From: Chelatococcus sp. YT9
GTDB taxonomy: Bacteria; Pseudomonadota; Alphaproteobacteria; Rhizobiales; Beijerinckiaceae
NCBI RefSeq assembly: GCF_018398315.1
Contig: NZ_JAHBRW010000001.1
Coordinates: forward strand, 988,001 to 1,052,000
Length of the DNA stretch: 64,000 bases
Direction: 5' to 3'
The translations under genes and the position numbers were made by a program. The notes beneath the pieces are model-generated. The model saw only the letters and a list, made by a program, of their open reading frames with translations, did no database searches and was not told the origin of the DNA. Positions 34,987 through 45,043 of the stretch are shown one piece after another (position 1 is the first letter of the stretch; every line of letters starts with the position of its first letter).

Positions 34987-36540
34987 ATGAGCGCTTCGAC
35001 AAGCCCCCCTGCCACGATTGGCAGCGATGACCGCTTTCCCGCTCCCGTCTACGCCGAGACCGTGCTGGCGCCCGGCTTCGCGCATAGCCAGAAGTATCTC
35101 GTCGGCCATCTCCTGCGCCTGCATCGCGCCCATGCGACAATGCTGGCCGAACAAGGTCTTCTCGAAGCGCAGCAGGCCGCCGCCCTTTTCAAGGCGCTCG
35201 ATAAGGTGGAGGCCACATTTGCCGGGTTGACCGCACCAGTGGCTTATACCGGCGAACATGAAGATCTCTTCTTCTATATCGAGAAACTGATCGCTGAGGA
35301 TATCGCGGCTCAGAAGGTCGATCCCGACGTGGCCGGGCGCCTCCACACCGGGCGCTCGCGCAACGACATCGACCATACCCTGTTCAAGATGGCGCTGCGC
35401 GAACGGCTCGATACGCTCGGCACGTCGGTGCTCGATCTCGTCGACACGCTCATCGCGCGGGCCCGCGCCGATGCCGGCACGATCATCCTGGCCTATACCC
35501 ACGGCCAGCCGGCGCAACCATCCACCTACGGCCATTATCTCGGCGCCGTCATCGAGACCCTGCTGCGCGACTTCAACCGGCTGATGGAAGCGCGGGCGGT
35601 GGTGGACCGCTCTCCCCTCGGCGCGGCCGCCATCACGACGACAGGCTTCCCGCTCGATCGCCAGCGCGTGGCAGAGCTGCTCGGCTTTCCCGTCATCCTG
35701 CGCAATTCCTACGGTTGCATCGCCGGCGCGGACTATACGGCCGCGACCTATGGCGCGATCAAGCTGATGGCGCTCAGCCTAGGCCGCTTCGCCCAGGACA
35801 TGGCCTATTGGACTGCCTACGAGGTCGGCCAGCTGCGCTTCTCCGATGGTTTCGTGCAGATCTCCTCGATCATGCCGCAGAAGCGCAATCCCGTGCCGGT
35901 GGAGCACATGCGCCTCCTTGCCTCGCTCACCGCAGGCCATGCCGATGCGGTGCTGCTGGCGCTGCACAACACGCCGTTCATCGACATGAACGACAATGAG
36001 CACGAGGTCCACGGCGCGGGCTACGAGGCCTTTGCGACCGCCCATCGCGTGCTCGCGCTGATGGCCGGCGTCGTGCGCTCGGCCGAAATCAACGGCCGGC
36101 GCGTGCGCGCCAATATCGAGGCGTCCTACGCCACCATCACCGAGCTCGCGGATTCCCTCGTGCGCGAGGAGAACCTGCCCTTCTCCAAGGCCCACCACAT
36201 CGCCGCGACCCTTGCCCGCCACATGCAGGCCTCCGGAGAGACATTGTCGAACGTGCCGTATCAGACCTTCGCCCGGATTTTCGAGGAGACGGCGGGGCGT
36301 GAACCGACCTTCGACGAGGTGACCTTCCGCCGTGTGACAACCCCGGAGCATTTCGTCGCCGTGCGCAAGCTGCCGGGGGGCCCGGCGCCGGAGGCGATCG
36401 CGGAGAGCCTTGCCGTTTACACGGGGGAAGCCGCCGACGCGCGAGCTGTCATCGCCGCTCACCGGGCGCGGGACGCCGCTTCCAAGGAACTTCTGGCGGA
36501 CGCGATGGCGACGCTCATGACCACCGCGACCGGGGCCTGA
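34987..36540 (+). CDS. Argininosuccinate lyase-family C-N lyase in ABC operon
   Basis: The 517-residue enzyme belongs to the fumarase/aspartase superfamily closest to ArgH. Visible motifs are LHTGRSRNDIDH (about residue 120), YTHGQPAQPSTYGHYL with the catalytic His (about 170), and the flexible signature loop SSIMPQKRNPVPVEHMRL with the catalytic Ser (about 296). ArgH is usually about 460 residues; this one is longer and has RNDID where ArgH has RNDQV. Placed between permease and ATPase genes of a sugar-type ABC system rather than with arginine genes, it probably cleaves an imported compound carrying a C-N bond to a succinyl-like group, releasing fumarate. EDDS lyase is a known example of such an ArgH-like enzyme. 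True ArgH activity is not excluded. Confidence 0.85.
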   Translation: MSASTSPPATIGSDDRFPAPVYAETVLAPGFAHSQKYLVGHLLRLHRAHATMLAEQGLLEAQQAAALFKALDKVEATFAGLTAPVAYTGEHEDLFFYIEKLIAEDIAAQKVDPDVAGRLHTGRSRNDIDHTLFKMALRERLDTLGTSVLDLVDTLIARARADAGTIILAYTHGQPAQPSTYGHYLGAVIETLLRDFNRLMEARAVVDRSPLGAAAITTTGFPLDRQRVAELLGFPVILRNSYGCIAGADYTAATYGAIKLMALSLGRFAQDMAYWTAYEVGQLRFSDGFVQISSIMPQKRNPVPVEHMRLLASLTAGHADAVLLALHNTPFIDMNDNEHEVHGAGYEAFATAHRVLALMAGVVRSAEINGRRVRANIEASYATITELADSLVREENLPFSKAHHIAATLARHMQASGETLSNVPYQTFARIFEETAGREPTFDEVTFRRVTTPEHFVAVRKLPGGPAPEAIAESLAVYTGEAADARAVIAAHRARDAASKELLADAMATLMTTATGA

Positions 36541-36544
36541 AACC

Positions 36545-37648
<1,104 letters not shown>

Positions 37649-37690
37649 CGGCGGACGGCTGCAGCTGGCTGGACCGCCCGGCCCTTCTGC

Positions 37691-38344
37691 TCAGGCCTTT
37701 TTGCGCAGCCGTAGCACCTTGAAGAATCCAAGGGGAAAGGCCGGTGTCAGCGAAAGCAACTCGACATCGCCCCGGGCCTTTGCCCAATCCTCGATGCGCC
37801 GGGCTTTGAACGCCGAACTCCAGCCGAGACGGCTCGCCAAGGGCGCGACGGCCTCCTCGACCCTCGCGACCGGCCCGTCGGGCACCCCGAAATGGTTGGC
37901 GAGGACGATCTCGCCACCGGGCCTCAGCACGCGCAGCATCTCATCCAGCGCCGCCTCCGGATGCGGCACGAGCGTGATCAGGAATTGCGCGACCACCGCG
38001 TCGAAGGTCGCGTCGGCGAAGCCCAGACGGCACGCGTCCATGACAGCCAATAGCTTCACATGGCTCCAGTGGTTCTTGCGCGCCTTTTCCACCGCCCGCT
38101 TGAGCATGTGGGCCGACAGGTCAACGCCCGTTATGCGCGCATTGACAGGATAGTCCCCCAGCGAAAGGCCCGTGCCCACGCCAACTTCGAGGATATCACG
38201 CCCGCAGGACAGCGCGGCATCGACCGCATCACGCCGCGCGGGGGCGGTGATGCCGTCATAGACAAGGTCATAGACCGGAGCCCAGCGCGCGTAGGCCTTG
38301 CGCATGAGGGTCATGTCGGGCTGAGCGTATCGTACCTCTGCCAT
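37691..38344 (-). CDS. pmtA: Class I SAM methyltransferase, PmtA-like
   Basis: The 217-residue protein is a SAM-dependent methyltransferase with motif I ILEVGVGTGLSL (about residue 50) and motif II ITGVDLS. The N-terminal YARWAPVYDLVYDG and the C-terminal FKVLRLRKK resemble the Rhodobacter-type phosphatidylethanolamine N-methyltransferase PmtA, which makes phosphatidylcholine from phosphatidylethanolamine. Phosphatidylcholine is common in Hyphomicrobiales, which fits. A ubiquinone/menaquinone-type methyltransferase is the main alternative. It starts 21 bases after mnmA ends on the same strand. Confidence 0.75.
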   Translation of the reverse strand: MAEVRYAQPDMTLMRKAYARWAPVYDLVYDGITAPARRDAVDAALSCGRDILEVGVGTGLSLGDYPVNARITGVDLSAHMLKRAVEKARKNHWSHVKLLAVMDACRLGFADATFDAVVAQFLITLVPHPEAALDEMLRVLRPGGEIVLANHFGVPDGPVARVEEAVAPLASRLGWSSAFKARRIEDWAKARGDVELLSLTPAFPLGFFKVLRLRKKA

Positions 38345-38365
38345 GCTGGCGTCTTCCTATCCTCG

Positions 38366-39568
38366 TTATGGCAAGGAACGCGCCGGAGCGGCGTCGGTTC
38401 GCAACACCGCCTCGGCCGGGCGGCTGAGACGCTGGGATAGCGGCCTTGCAGCCGCTCGAATTGTACCCCCGCCGAGGACGCGGGCATCCGCGCCCGCGTT
38501 GTCATAAAGCACGCAGGCCTGGCCGGGCGCGACGCCCTCCTCGGGATCGAGCAGCGTGACCTCCGCACCGTCGCGCGTCGCGCGCAGCAGGGCCGGCCGC
38601 GGCTTGCGCGTCGAGCGCACGCGCGCGGCGACCTCATGAACGGTGTCTTCATCGAGAGGCAGATCGCCCAACCAGTTCATCGCGCTCAGACTAATCGTCC
38701 GTGTTGCCAGCAGTTCCCGGGGGCCGACCACGACCTCACCCCGCTCAGCATCCAACTTGACCACGTAAAGCGGCTCCCCGACCGAAAGGCCGAGCCCACG
38801 TCTCTGGCCTACCGTGTAATGGATGATGCCATTATGACGCCCGAGAACGCGGCCGTTGTGGTCCACGATCTCACCAGGCGTCACCGCGCCCGGCTTCAGG
38901 CGTTCGATCACCTCCGTATAGCGGCCGCTCGGCACGAAGCAGATATCCTGGCTATCCGGCTTTTCAGCTATGGCCAGCCCAAACTGATGCGCCAGCTTGC
39001 GCACATCGGGCTTCAGCATACCGCCGAGGGGGAAACGCAGGAAGTCGAGCTGCGCCTGCGTGGTGGCATAAAGGAAATAGCTCTGGTCACGATCAGGATC
39101 GGCGGCGCGATAGAGCCCGCGACCACCCTGCGGCATAGGCCGGGTCACGACATAATGGCCCGTTGCCAGCACGTCGGCGCCGAGATCACGGGCGGTCTCA
39201 AGGAGTTCGGCAAACTTGATCGAGCGATTGCACTCGACACAGGGAATGGGCGTCTCGCCCGCGAGATAGCTCTCCGCGAAACGCGCCATGACCTCGTCGC
39301 GGAAGCGGCTTTCATAGTCCAGCACATAATGGGGAATATCGAGCCGCTCGGCGACGCGCCGCGCATCATGGATATCCTGTCCGGCACAGCACGCGCCACG
39401 ACGGTGAGTTGCCTCTCCATGATCATAGAGCTGCAGCGTGATGCCAATGACCTCGTAGCCCTGGCTCTTCAAGAGTGCAGCGACTACCGATGAATCTACA
39501 CCACCCGACATCGCGACCACGACGCGCGTGTCGGCAGGGCTCTTCGGCAGATCGAGACTATTCACCAT
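38366..39568 (-). CDS. mnmA: tRNA 2-thiouridine(34) synthase MnmA
   Basis: MnmA thiolates uridine 34 of Lys, Glu and Gln tRNAs. The 400-residue protein has the PP-loop [17 protein letters not shown] near residue 22, the first catalytic Cys in [11 protein letters not shown] (about 108) and the second in [13 protein letters not shown] (about 210). MNWLGDLP and the C-terminal beta-barrel domain agree with the family. It is the first gene of a minus-strand pair with the pmtA-like gene. Confidence 0.96.
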   Translation of the reverse strand: MVNSLDLPKSPADTRVVVAMSGGVDSSVVAALLKSQGYEVIGITLQLYDHGEATHRRGACCAGQDIHDARRVAERLDIPHYVLDYESRFRDEVMARFAESYLAGETPIPCVECNRSIKFAELLETARDLGADVLATGHYVVTRPMPQGGRGLYRAADPDRDQSYFLYATTQAQLDFLRFPLGGMLKPDVRKLAHQFGLAIAEKPDSQDICFVPSGRYTEVIERLKPGAVTPGEIVDHNGRVLGRHNGIIHYTVGQRRGLGLSVGEPLYVVKLDAERGEVVVGPRELLATRTISLSAMNWLGDLPLDEDTVHEVAARVRSTRKPRPALLRATRDGAEVTLLDPEEGVAPGQACVLYDNAGADARVLGGGTIRAAARPLSQRLSRPAEAVLRTDAAPARSLP

Positions 39569-40036
39569 ATCTTGCCTTCAGCGGCGGCTAGCGGTTGTCG
39601 GCTGGCCGCCTCGCCTCTGCTTATCACATCTGAACCGATCTTCCACAACGGCCTACTGTCTGCTGCCGTCGTCAGGTGTGCGCTGCCCCAGATGCGAACA
39701 TGTTATCGCTCCCTGCCGACGGCCACGCACCCTGCTTCCGGTGTTCTATAAGCGCCAACGATCCGGGTTTCCAGAGCTGGGGCGCCGCCTCAGTCCAATT
39801 CGCCCCGCAGTGCGGGTTGGGGATAACGGGTCGTTCCAACGCCGGCGAGCGGGCAGGCCGGACAGCGATCGCGGGATTCTCGCACCGGGAAAAATCGACG
39901 CAATGATTTGAACCAACCGGCCTCCCGCCGAAATCCCGCCGCAAGTTCCGGAAATAGTTGCGCCTTTAGTCAAATCTTAAGCGCAGCACTCTAGTGTTGG
40001 GGATAACAAGGGTTAGTCGATTAGTGTGAGCGTATC
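39569..40036. other. Intergenic region upstream of sciP and mnmA
   Basis: These 468 bases separate divergent mnmA and sciP. Frames inside it (for example 39672-39944 minus) lack ribosome binding sites. The informative element is a CtrA-box-like site at 39966-39980 close to sciP. Confidence 0.5.
39966..39980. promoter_or_regulatory. CtrA-box-like site upstream of sciP
   Basis: TTAG-N7-TTAA, one mismatch from the CtrA consensus TTAA-N7-TTAA, 57 bases before the sciP start. In Caulobacter sciP is activated by CtrA. Confidence 0.5.
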
Positions 40037-40312
40037 ATGACCGAACCCCACCGCCCGAGGGTGAAGTACGTCATCGGGCCTGATGGCAGTCCTCTGACGA
40101 TTGCGGATCTGCCGCCCTCGAATACGAAGCGATGGGTTATCCGTCGCAAAGCAGAAGTCGTAGCCGCTGTGCGAGGTGGCCTCCTCAGTCTCGACGAGGC
40201 ATGCCAACGCTATACACTGACTGTCGAGGAATTCCTCGGCTGGCAGGAATCTATCGATCGCCATGGCTTGGCCGGATTGCGCACCACGCGCATTCAGCAC
40301 TACCGTCAATAG
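40037..40312 (+). CDS. sciP: CtrA inhibitor SciP (DUF1153)
   Basis: SciP binds CtrA and blocks its activation of target promoters after division. The 91-residue protein begins MTEPHRPRVKYVIGPDGSPLTIADLPP, then KRWVIRRKAEVVAAVRGGLLSLDEACQRYTLTVEEFLGW, a DUF1153 helix-turn-helix that is almost invariant in alphaproteobacteria. Only the very N- and C-terminal residues vary. ctrA lies 3.8 kb downstream on the same strand. A CtrA-box-like site precedes it. Confidence 0.95.
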   Translation: MTEPHRPRVKYVIGPDGSPLTIADLPPSNTKRWVIRRKAEVVAAVRGGLLSLDEACQRYTLTVEEFLGWQESIDRHGLAGLRTTRIQHYRQ

Positions 40313-40507
40313 CGCCCCCTCTCTTGAGAAGCGGGGGCTGCGAACCATCCGAGCGATTCGCATAACCATAAGTACCGGATGGCTCGCTGCGTCGCAAGGA
40401 ACTTGCCGGGCAGAACTCATGAAAATCCCTGACCACGCGGCATTTTCGTGCCGTGCGGTTGGCTCGACGCCTGCGTCAATGGTCAACGGTCTGTCGCGAG
40501 ACAGCTG

Positions 40508-40522
40508 TTAACCAAACCATAA
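40508..40522. promoter_or_regulatory. CtrA-box-like site upstream of the Fis-like gene
   Basis: TTAA-N7-ATAA followed by CC, one mismatch from TTAA-N7-TTAA, 58 bases before the GTG at 40581. Confidence 0.4.
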
Positions 40523-40580
40523 CCATGCCCCACCGATTGTTGTCGCTCGATGTGAAGCCGAGCGTGACGGGGGTTTGTAG

Positions 40581-40943
40581 GTGCCATTGGCGTCAGTAGG
40601 GTCATCATGGGGCACGGGCGCAGGCCGCGGCCCATTCAGCGGAACGGCTTCCAAACTGGCGCGAGGCGACCGGCAGGAAGACCACCCCTTCGTCGGCGCA
40701 ACAGTCGCCGAGGTCGAGCAGGGGCTTATCCTTGCCACGCTCGATTATTGCGACGGCAACCGCACGTCGGCCGCCAAGATCCTCGGCATTTCGCTGCGAA
40801 GTCTGCACAACAAGCTGACGAGCTATAACGCCGCCGGCATGAGCGTTCCCGCGCCGCGACCGCGCGCGCTGAACACCCTCCTACCAAAATCAGTCAACGC
40901 GGTTGCCGATAACGACCCGGGATCACCGCTTGCGCAGCCATAA
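40581..40943 (+). CDS. Fis-type helix-turn-helix protein
   Basis: The 120-residue protein carries a Fis-like HTH at about residues 40-80 (VAEVEQGLILATLDYCDGNRTSAAKILGI with SLRSLHNKL), the same C-terminal DNA-binding motif as NtrC-family activators and FlbD, but with no receiver or ATPase domain. The start is a GTG at 40581 with GGGGG upstream; the N-terminal about 30 residues are low complexity. Its position after sciP, with its own CtrA-box-like site, points to a cell-cycle or flagellar regulator. Its last 21 bases overlap the end of the convergent methyltransferase gene. Confidence 0.75.
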   Translation: MPLASVGSSWGTGAGRGPFSGTASKLARGDRQEDHPFVGATVAEVEQGLILATLDYCDGNRTSAAKILGISLRSLHNKLTSYNAAGMSVPAPRPRALNTLLPKSVNAVADNDPGSPLAQP

Positions 40944-41753
40944 GCTGGTTTCATGTGCGCCGGACGGCAGAGGCAGCCGCGCAAGCGCGGTATCGCTGAC
41001 GGAGGCTGCCATCCGCGTTGCCACATAATGGCTTGCGAACACGATCTCATAACTCCCGCCCTGGATCAGGGCTCCAACGACGAGTTGCTCATTGTAGCCG
41101 CGCCAATCCCATTCCGCCGGATAAGCATCGGGCAGGAACACGTCGTGGATGTGTACGACGACACCCGGGGCAAGGCGCGGTAGGATGTCCAAAAAGAGGC
41201 GATCGACATCGCCCCCCGGCATCGCCACGTGGCTCGAGTCGATGAAGAGGATGTCGCCTGCCTCCAGACCAGTGATCAACTCGAGACCAATGTCCTCGAC
41301 GACCTTGGCGTGATGGGTGATCGGCAAGGCCTTGATACTCGCGCGCGGTGCGGGATCGATGGCCGTTATGCGCGCCGGTAAGCCACCGTCACCGACGGCG
41401 CGCGCCAGAAAACGCGTTGAATGGCCGGAGCCGATCTCGATAATCCGGTTCGGTCGGAGGGTGCGGACAAGGGCGTAGGCCGCGGCTGCGTCAAGGCGGG
41501 GAAACCACATCTGCCCCCAGCGCAAGCCTTCACCTTCGGCAGGGATGGCAGCGAGTGACGCGGCGTGATGCTCAATATCCCTGAGCACCGCCTCAAATTG
41601 TGCTTCGGCCGCGACGAAGAGAGGCTCGAGCGCCGCATAAGTCTCCCGCCGCGCTGGCCGCGCATAGCGATACGGAATGAAATAACCGCTGCGGGCCAAC
41701 CCCGTGAGGGTCAGCAATCCAAGCCAGGAACGCCTGAGTCGTCGCCCGCGCAC
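40923..41753 (-). CDS. Class I SAM-dependent methyltransferase
   Basis: The 276-residue protein has a hydrophobic N-terminal segment (SWLGLLTLTGLARSGYFIP), then a methyltransferase domain of the Methyltransf_24 type: IIEIGSGHSTRFLARAV (motif I, about residue 115), ITAIDPAPR, and GDILFIDSSHVAMPGGDVD near residue 185. The substrate is unknown. It begins 8 bases after the upstream LPG-synthase-type membrane protein gene ends, so the two probably act together, perhaps on an envelope lipid. Confidence 0.8.
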   Translation of the reverse strand: MRGRRLRRSWLGLLTLTGLARSGYFIPYRYARPARRETYAALEPLFVAAEAQFEAVLRDIEHHAASLAAIPAEGEGLRWGQMWFPRLDAAAAYALVRTLRPNRIIEIGSGHSTRFLARAVGDGGLPARITAIDPAPRASIKALPITHHAKVVEDIGLELITGLEAGDILFIDSSHVAMPGGDVDRLFLDILPRLAPGVVVHIHDVFLPDAYPAEWDWRGYNEQLVVGALIQGGSYEIVFASHYVATRMAASVSDTALARLPLPSGAHETSLWLRKR

Positions 41754-41761
41754 GTGGTCGA

Positions 41762-42727
41762 TCAGGCTCTGTCGATGGGACTGCGCGCCAAGCGATCCTG
41801 CATGGTCTTGGCCAGTCGCGAGCGCTCGAAGAGTATGACGACAACCGTCGAGAAGGCGAGCGGGATCAGGAGGTAGAGCAGGCGGAACACGAGAAGGGCG
41901 GCCAGCACATCTGTCTGGTTCATCTCGGGCATCGCGCTGATGAAAACGAACTCGAGCACGCCAAGTCCGCCGGGCGCGTGGGAGATGAGAGCGGCCGAGA
42001 ACGAGGCGAGGAAAACGCCAAGCACAATGAAGAAGCCGGGATTGCCGGCCTCCGGCAGGGCGAAATAGATGATGCCCGCCGCGCCGATCAGCTCAAGCGG
42101 AGCGGCAAACAGCTGGCGCACCGTGATCCTCAGACGCGGATAATAGATGGAGAACTGACCGATCTTGACCGGCTTGAACTCCTTCCACGATCCGAGAACA
42201 TAAAGCGCGACCAACACAAGCATGCCGACGCCGATCAGGCGTGCTGTCCAGACCGGGACATCGAACAGCCGCAGCACCACATCCGGCTCTCCAACCAGCA
42301 CGAGGCCGCCGAGCAGCACGGTTCCAAGCGCAAAGGTGAAGGAACAAAGCGCGACCAGGACGCCAATCTCGGCCACCGACAGTCCCATCGTGCCATAGGC
42401 GCGGAACCGTACCATGGCCCCTGAGAGCACCGAGGCGCCGATATTGTGCGAGAGCGCGTAGGTGGTGAAGGAAACCAGGGAGATCACAAGCCACGAGAGC
42501 TTGCGGCCAAGATGCAAAAGAGCAATTCGGTCGTACCAGGCAAGCGCGCCATAGGCCACGATCGTCGCCCCGACCGCGAGAACCCAGCGGTGGATCGGAA
42601 TGGCCGCCACGCTCGCCACGACCTCGCTCGCCGAGATGTCTTTCAGCTCCCGATAGAGAAGCCAAAACGAAAACACAACCGCGAGTAGGCCGATAACGGG
42701 CCAGACATACTCAAGCGTCTTCTTCAT
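41762..42727 (-). CDS. Lysylphosphatidylglycerol synthase-type membrane protein
   Basis: The 321-residue protein has about eight membrane helices and the features of the LPG_synthase_TM (UPF0104) family: YDRIALLHLGRKLSW, TTYALSHNIGASVLSGAMVRFR, and HAPGGLGVLEFVF near residue 250. It corresponds to the flippase-like N-terminal half of MprF without the soluble aminoacyltransferase domain. A role in lipid translocation is plausible from MprF only. It is cotranscribed with the following methyltransferase gene. Confidence 0.88.
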   Translation of the reverse strand: MKKTLEYVWPVIGLLAVVFSFWLLYRELKDISASEVVASVAAIPIHRWVLAVGATIVAYGALAWYDRIALLHLGRKLSWLVISLVSFTTYALSHNIGASVLSGAMVRFRAYGTMGLSVAEIGVLVALCSFTFALGTVLLGGLVLVGEPDVVLRLFDVPVWTARLIGVGMLVLVALYVLGSWKEFKPVKIGQFSIYYPRLRITVRQLFAAPLELIGAAGIIYFALPEAGNPGFFIVLGVFLASFSAALISHAPGGLGVLEFVFISAMPEMNQTDVLAALLVFRLLYLLIPLAFSTVVVILFERSRLAKTMQDRLARSPIDRA

Positions 42728-43032
42728 GGACTCACGATGCCAGCTCTCTGTCCCCTGCCCGGTGCTGACATGTCATCTCATGCTCAACGCCGTATGTTTC
42801 CTGGCATCTGTGCCCGAGCCGATCCTCCCCCGCAAGCTGTTCTTACGTCGCGGCTGTCAAAAAAAGCGACAGACCAGACATGGCGCCCCGCACATGCCCC
42901 TAAATGATGCGGCGCTGAGGATGAACCACCCCTCGCCACCGCAGCATGGGCTCCATGCGACGTGGAACGCAGCGATCGGGCTGCAGCTGGGATAGCCGCA
43001 GCCGGCGGCAACCGGCATCGGAATTTCAAAGG
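42728..43032. other. Intergenic region without a supported gene
   Basis: These 305 bases between fliJ and the membrane protein gene, both on the minus strand, hold short frames without ribosome binding sites. A run AAAAAAA flanked by CTGTC and GACAG near 42857-42875 is the only hairpin-like feature; it is weak. Confidence 0.45.
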
Positions 43033-43449
43033 TCAGAAGCTGGCGGTCGAGCCCGCCGGGAACGTTTTCGCTTCAAAGACCGCTTGATCGCGCGGTGCTT
43101 CTGAAGTGCGAAACCGAACCTGCTCGCGGTCCTCCAGCTGCTCCGCCTTCGTAAGATCCGCCGTTGCCGCATCCATGTCAGACTTCGCTTCGCTGAGCTG
43201 CTCCTGCAACTCGTCCGCAGAACGGCGAAGATTGTCGCGACGTTGGGCCGCCGCTTTCGCGTAAGTCGGATAGGCGAAGTGATTCTGGTCAGTGATACCC
43301 GCGCGGCTTTCCTCGCTCGCGATTTCTCGCTCGAGATCCGACGCGACGCGCGTGAATTCGGCGATCATCATCTCGATCTGCATGACGCGCCGACGCTTTT
43401 CATCGACTTGGAAGCGCTTGAGGCGCACCAGGCTTTCCCGCGGTTTCAT
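43033..43449 (-). CDS. fliJ: Flagellar export protein FliJ
   Basis: FliJ is the coiled-coil stalk protein of the flagellar type III export ATPase. The 138-residue product is a long, charged alpha-helical hairpin beginning MKPRESLVRLKRFQVDEKRR and continuing VMQIEMMIAEFTRVASDLEREIA, the wording of rhizobial FliJ; heptad-like repeats run through about residues 10-110. It is divergent from ctrA across 700 bases. The pairing with ctrA is common in Hyphomicrobiales. No other flagellar gene is in the window. Confidence 0.85.
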   Translation of the reverse strand: MKPRESLVRLKRFQVDEKRRRVMQIEMMIAEFTRVASDLEREIASEESRAGITDQNHFAYPTYAKAAAQRRDNLRRSADELQEQLSEAKSDMDAATADLTKAEQLEDREQVRFRTSEAPRDQAVFEAKTFPAGSTASF

Positions 43450-44150
43450 TGCCGAAAGACTCCTTGAAAACGCATACTGCGCACCCGCGGCGCGCCCAAG
43501 CGCACCACAGAATGGCCACCATCAGCATTACTCAAGGAAGTTGATTGAATGTTACCTTTCCGGGCGCGCGAAGGCCTTTACTGGCCTTCAAGAGCCTGCC
43601 GCCTGGCCATAGCCGCAGCATCTCCGCGCAAAAGCCGCTCTCCGCTTAGGGTGCCGCTAAGGCGTTGTAGGAGAAGCACACCTCCGCGCAAGCTTGTCAG
43701 CTCATCTTCCATCGGCATGGGGCAAGAGGCTATGGTCCCCCAGTCGGTCCCTTAATTTTTTCAGCTTCAATTAGCTCGTGTTCATATTTGTTGCGCCGTC
43801 GTCAACCTTTCATTTACCTGCATCGTTAAGAGTATTCTCAGCGTTCGAGATGCTGCGAAGCGGTGCGATGAACGAACCGCTTGAGTCACTTAATCCAATT
43901 TCTTCAACCATGGCGCGAACAGGATGCAAGCCCAAAACGAGCTCAACATCAACGTTCTGCGTTGGTTAATGGAAGTTTCGGCTGATGGTGCTTGCGCGAT
44001 GGAATTAGGTTTTGTTATCCATTTACGAGTAGCGTCGCGAGTCGGATTAAAGTGGGAGATTGGGCGTGCACTCCGCCCTGTTCCGGGAGCTGCGTTAACG
44101 CATCGGGACTTGGCCGGTGAGGCCGGTGGAGCGAGGTTGGGGATCTGACA
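43450..44150. promoter_or_regulatory. Long regulatory region upstream of ctrA
   Basis: Seven hundred bases separate fliJ and ctrA with no supported gene. The right half is more AT-rich than its surroundings. Two GAGTC sites (43883-43887 and 44039-44043) match GANTC, the CcrM methylation sequence, which controls a ctrA promoter in Caulobacter. Isolated TTAA half-sites occur, but I found no full TTAA-N7-TTAA box. Confidence 0.5.
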
Positions 44151-44852
44151 ATGCGCGTACTGCTTATCGAAGATGACAGCGCTACGGCGCAGAGCATCGA
44201 ACTGATGCTCAAGTCTGAGAACTTTAACGTCTACACGACCGATCTCGGCGAAGAAGGCGTCGATCTCGGCAAGCTGTATGATTACGATATCATCCTTCTG
44301 GATCTCAACTTGCCCGACATGTCAGGCTATGAGGTCCTGCGCAGCCTGCGTGTGGCGAAGGTCAAGACGCCTATCCTCATCCTCTCCGGCCTCGCCGGCA
44401 TCGAGGACAAGGTGAAGGGTCTCGGGTTCGGCGCTGATGACTATCTGACCAAGCCCTTTCACAAGGACGAACTCGTCGCGCGTATTCACGCGATTGTCCG
44501 GCGTTCGAAGGGTCATGCACAGTCGGTCATTAACACGGGCGACCTGGTGGTCAATCTGGACACCAAGACGGTCGAGGTCGGACAGAACCGTGTTCACCTG
44601 ACGGGCAAAGAGTACCAGATGCTTGAGCTGCTCAGTCTCCGCAAGGGGACTACGCTCACCAAGGAGATGTTCCTCAATCATCTCTACGGAGGGATGGACG
44701 AGCCCGAACTCAAGATCATCGACGTGTTCATTTGTAAGCTCCGCAAGAAGCTGGCAAATGCGTCGAGCGGTAAAAACTATATCGAGACCGTCTGGGGACG
44801 CGGCTATGTGCTGCGCGAACCCAATGAGGTCGAGGAGCGTCTCGCGGTCTGA
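44151..44852 (+). CDS. ctrA: Cell-cycle response regulator CtrA
   Basis: CtrA is the OmpR-family master regulator of the alphaproteobacterial cell cycle. The 233-residue protein has a receiver with the acidic pair in [20 protein letters not shown], phosphorylated Asp51 in [16 protein letters not shown], Lys in [17 protein letters not shown], and a C-terminal winged helix with [39 protein letters not shown] and GRGYVLREP. These segments are near-invariant among Hyphomicrobiales. The start is fixed by the family N terminus. It is followed by a terminator at 44996. Confidence 0.99.
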   Translation: MRVLLIEDDSATAQSIELMLKSENFNVYTTDLGEEGVDLGKLYDYDIILLDLNLPDMSGYEVLRSLRVAKVKTPILILSGLAGIEDKVKGLGFGADDYLTKPFHKDELVARIHAIVRRSKGHAQSVINTGDLVVNLDTKTVEVGQNRVHLTGKEYQMLELLSLRKGTTLTKEMFLNHLYGGMDEPELKIIDVFICKLRKKLANASSGKNYIETVWGRGYVLREPNEVEERLAV

Positions 44853-44995
44853 TCGAGGCAGCCTCTCTACGCCCTCGACCAAGCTCCAGCTTCCTCAGTA
44901 GACGCGGGTGCGAGAGAGCCCCAGCGATCCGGAGGCTGGTTCTCTTCGCTCCTGCGTAATCGTACGCAATCAAAAAATGTATGCGTTCGGTCTTC

Positions 44996-45020
44996 AGCCC
45001 CGCCTCTGGCGGGGCTTTTT
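44996..45020 (+). terminator. Rho-independent terminator after ctrA
   Basis: Stem AGCCCCGCC / GGCGGGGCT with loop TCT followed by TTTT. It separates ctrA from the convergent chemotaxis operon. Confidence 0.9.
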
Positions 45021-45043
45021 GTTGGGCCGGCCTGATTGCGCGA

